A stretch of DNA of 64,000 nucleotides, taken from NCBI GenBank assembly GCA_963821935.1, contig CAWGFM010000005.1, forward strand, positions 806,001 through 870,000. The letters are read 5' to 3'. Positions 63,535-64,000 of the stretch are shown here, piece by piece. Below the pieces are notes generated by a model. The model did no database searches, had not been told where the DNA came from, and saw only the letters and a list, made by a program, of their open reading frames with translations. The DNA comes from JAOUEA01 sp963821935 (lineage in GTDB: Bacteria; Actinomycetota; UBA4738; HRBIN12). Both the position numbers and the translations under genes were made by a program. The number at the start of each line of letters is the position of its first letter. Position 1 is the first letter of the stretch.

Positions 63535-64000
63535 TCACACGGCCTTCCGGTAGAGCCGAACCGCGATGGATCCGAACACCACCAGGAGCCCCACGTCCCA
63601 CGCCAGGGCCTGCCAGACGTAGGTCGCTGTCTCGCCGCCCAGCGTGAGCGCCCGCGCCGCGTTGGCGGTGGCCGACACCGGTTGATGGTTGGCGAAGACC
63701 TGCAGCCACCCCGGCATCGTGTCCGCGGGCACGAACGCCGTCGACGCGAAGATCAGCGGCGCCAGCACGGGGAACGCCGCAGCCTGCGCGGTCTCGGGAT
63801 CGCCGACCGCCAACCCCACCGTGGCGAAGATCCACGACATGGAGAAGCCGAACAGCACGACCAACATGCCCGCCGCGATCGTGGGGAGCACGCCGGTGTG
63901 GATGCGCCAACCGACGAGGAACCCCACCACCATCATCAAGATCACGACGAAGACGTTGCGGGTCGCGTCGGCCGTCGTTCGACCGGTGAGCACCGCAGAC
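63535..64000 (-). CDS. ABC-2 type transporter permease (DrrB-like), N-terminus outside the window
   Basis: The C-terminal 155 residues of an ABC-2 permease, running off the window edge. The diagnostic segments are a hydrophobic bundle (VFVVILMMVVGFLVG) and the ABC-2 signature PLIFASTAFVPADTMPGWLQVFANHQPVS, typical of antibiotic-type (DrrB) exporters. A cognate ATPase would be expected just outside the window. Confidence 0.88.
   Translation of the reverse strand, partial: SAVLTGRTTADATRNVFVVILMMVVGFLVGWRIHTGVLPTIAAGMLVVLFGFSMSWIFATVGLAVGDPETAQAAAFPVLAPLIFASTAFVPADTMPGWLQVFANHQPVSATANAARALTLGGETATYVWQALAWDVGLLVVFGSIAVRLYRKAV

Overview
The window is GC-rich, densely coded DNA of actinobacterial character. 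Pointers are a DUF2342-type zinc metalloprotease next to tilS, hpt and ftsH, an MFS-thymidylate kinase fusion beside holB and topA, CeoB/CeoC-type TrkA proteins next to an OB-fold gene, many GTG/TTG starts and widespread ATGA/GTGA start-stop overlaps. I would place it in Actinomycetota, probably a deep-branching or uncultured lineage; this is inferred from gene content only. There is one tRNA gene and no rRNA, insertion sequence, phage or CRISPR array.

Layout. 1-5.2 kb: folate operon (folP, alpha/beta hydrolase, folB, folK, a zinc-ribbon membrane protein cut by the window edge), then a TMEM175-like channel gene and folE. 5.2-12.6 kb: J-domain protein, HAD hydrolase, ftsH, lipoprotein, hpt, tilS, DUF2342 protease, a signal-peptide protein and tRNA-Thr. 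12.7-17.9 kb: a USP-AarF kinase fusion and a heavily frameshifted M36 (fungalysin-like) peptidase gene. 18-29.6 kb: a signalling island with four paralogous multi-spanning histidine kinases, a NarL-type regulator, a receiver-only protein, a UspA protein and a rare receiver-LuxR-cyclase fusion. 29.7-36.7 kb: holB, MFS-tmk, topA, DedA and GNAT genes.

36.8-51.6 kb is a potassium region. It holds a KimA/YdaO-type transporter under its own KdpDE-like two-component system, two TrkA/RCK proteins (CeoB/CeoC type), and a complete kdp operon: a 27-aa leader peptide gene, kdpF, kdpA, kdpB, kdpC, kdpD, kdpE and a kinase-less DUF4118 protein. Short direct repeats in 11-bp helical phase lie upstream of both the kimA and kdp operons and look like OmpR/KdpE-family operators. 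A TMEM175-like gene (3.9 kb) adds to the potassium theme.

51.7-64 kb: OB-fold protein, K+-independent-type proton pyrophosphatase (hppA), CDF-like transporter, exported protein plus LytR-CpsA-Psr protein, a cation exchanger behind a convincing yybP-ykoY (Mn2+) riboswitch, an MrfA-like helicase, a small membrane protein, a polysaccharide flippase, a YdeI-family protein and a truncated ABC-2 permease.

Sequence quality: kdpB, hppA, kimA, the flippase and one small gene each carry one apparent single-base frameshift (kdpB's lies in a run of six C), so isolated indel errors are likely. The M36 gene has a dozen or more breaks and is either a true pseudogene or a locally poor stretch.
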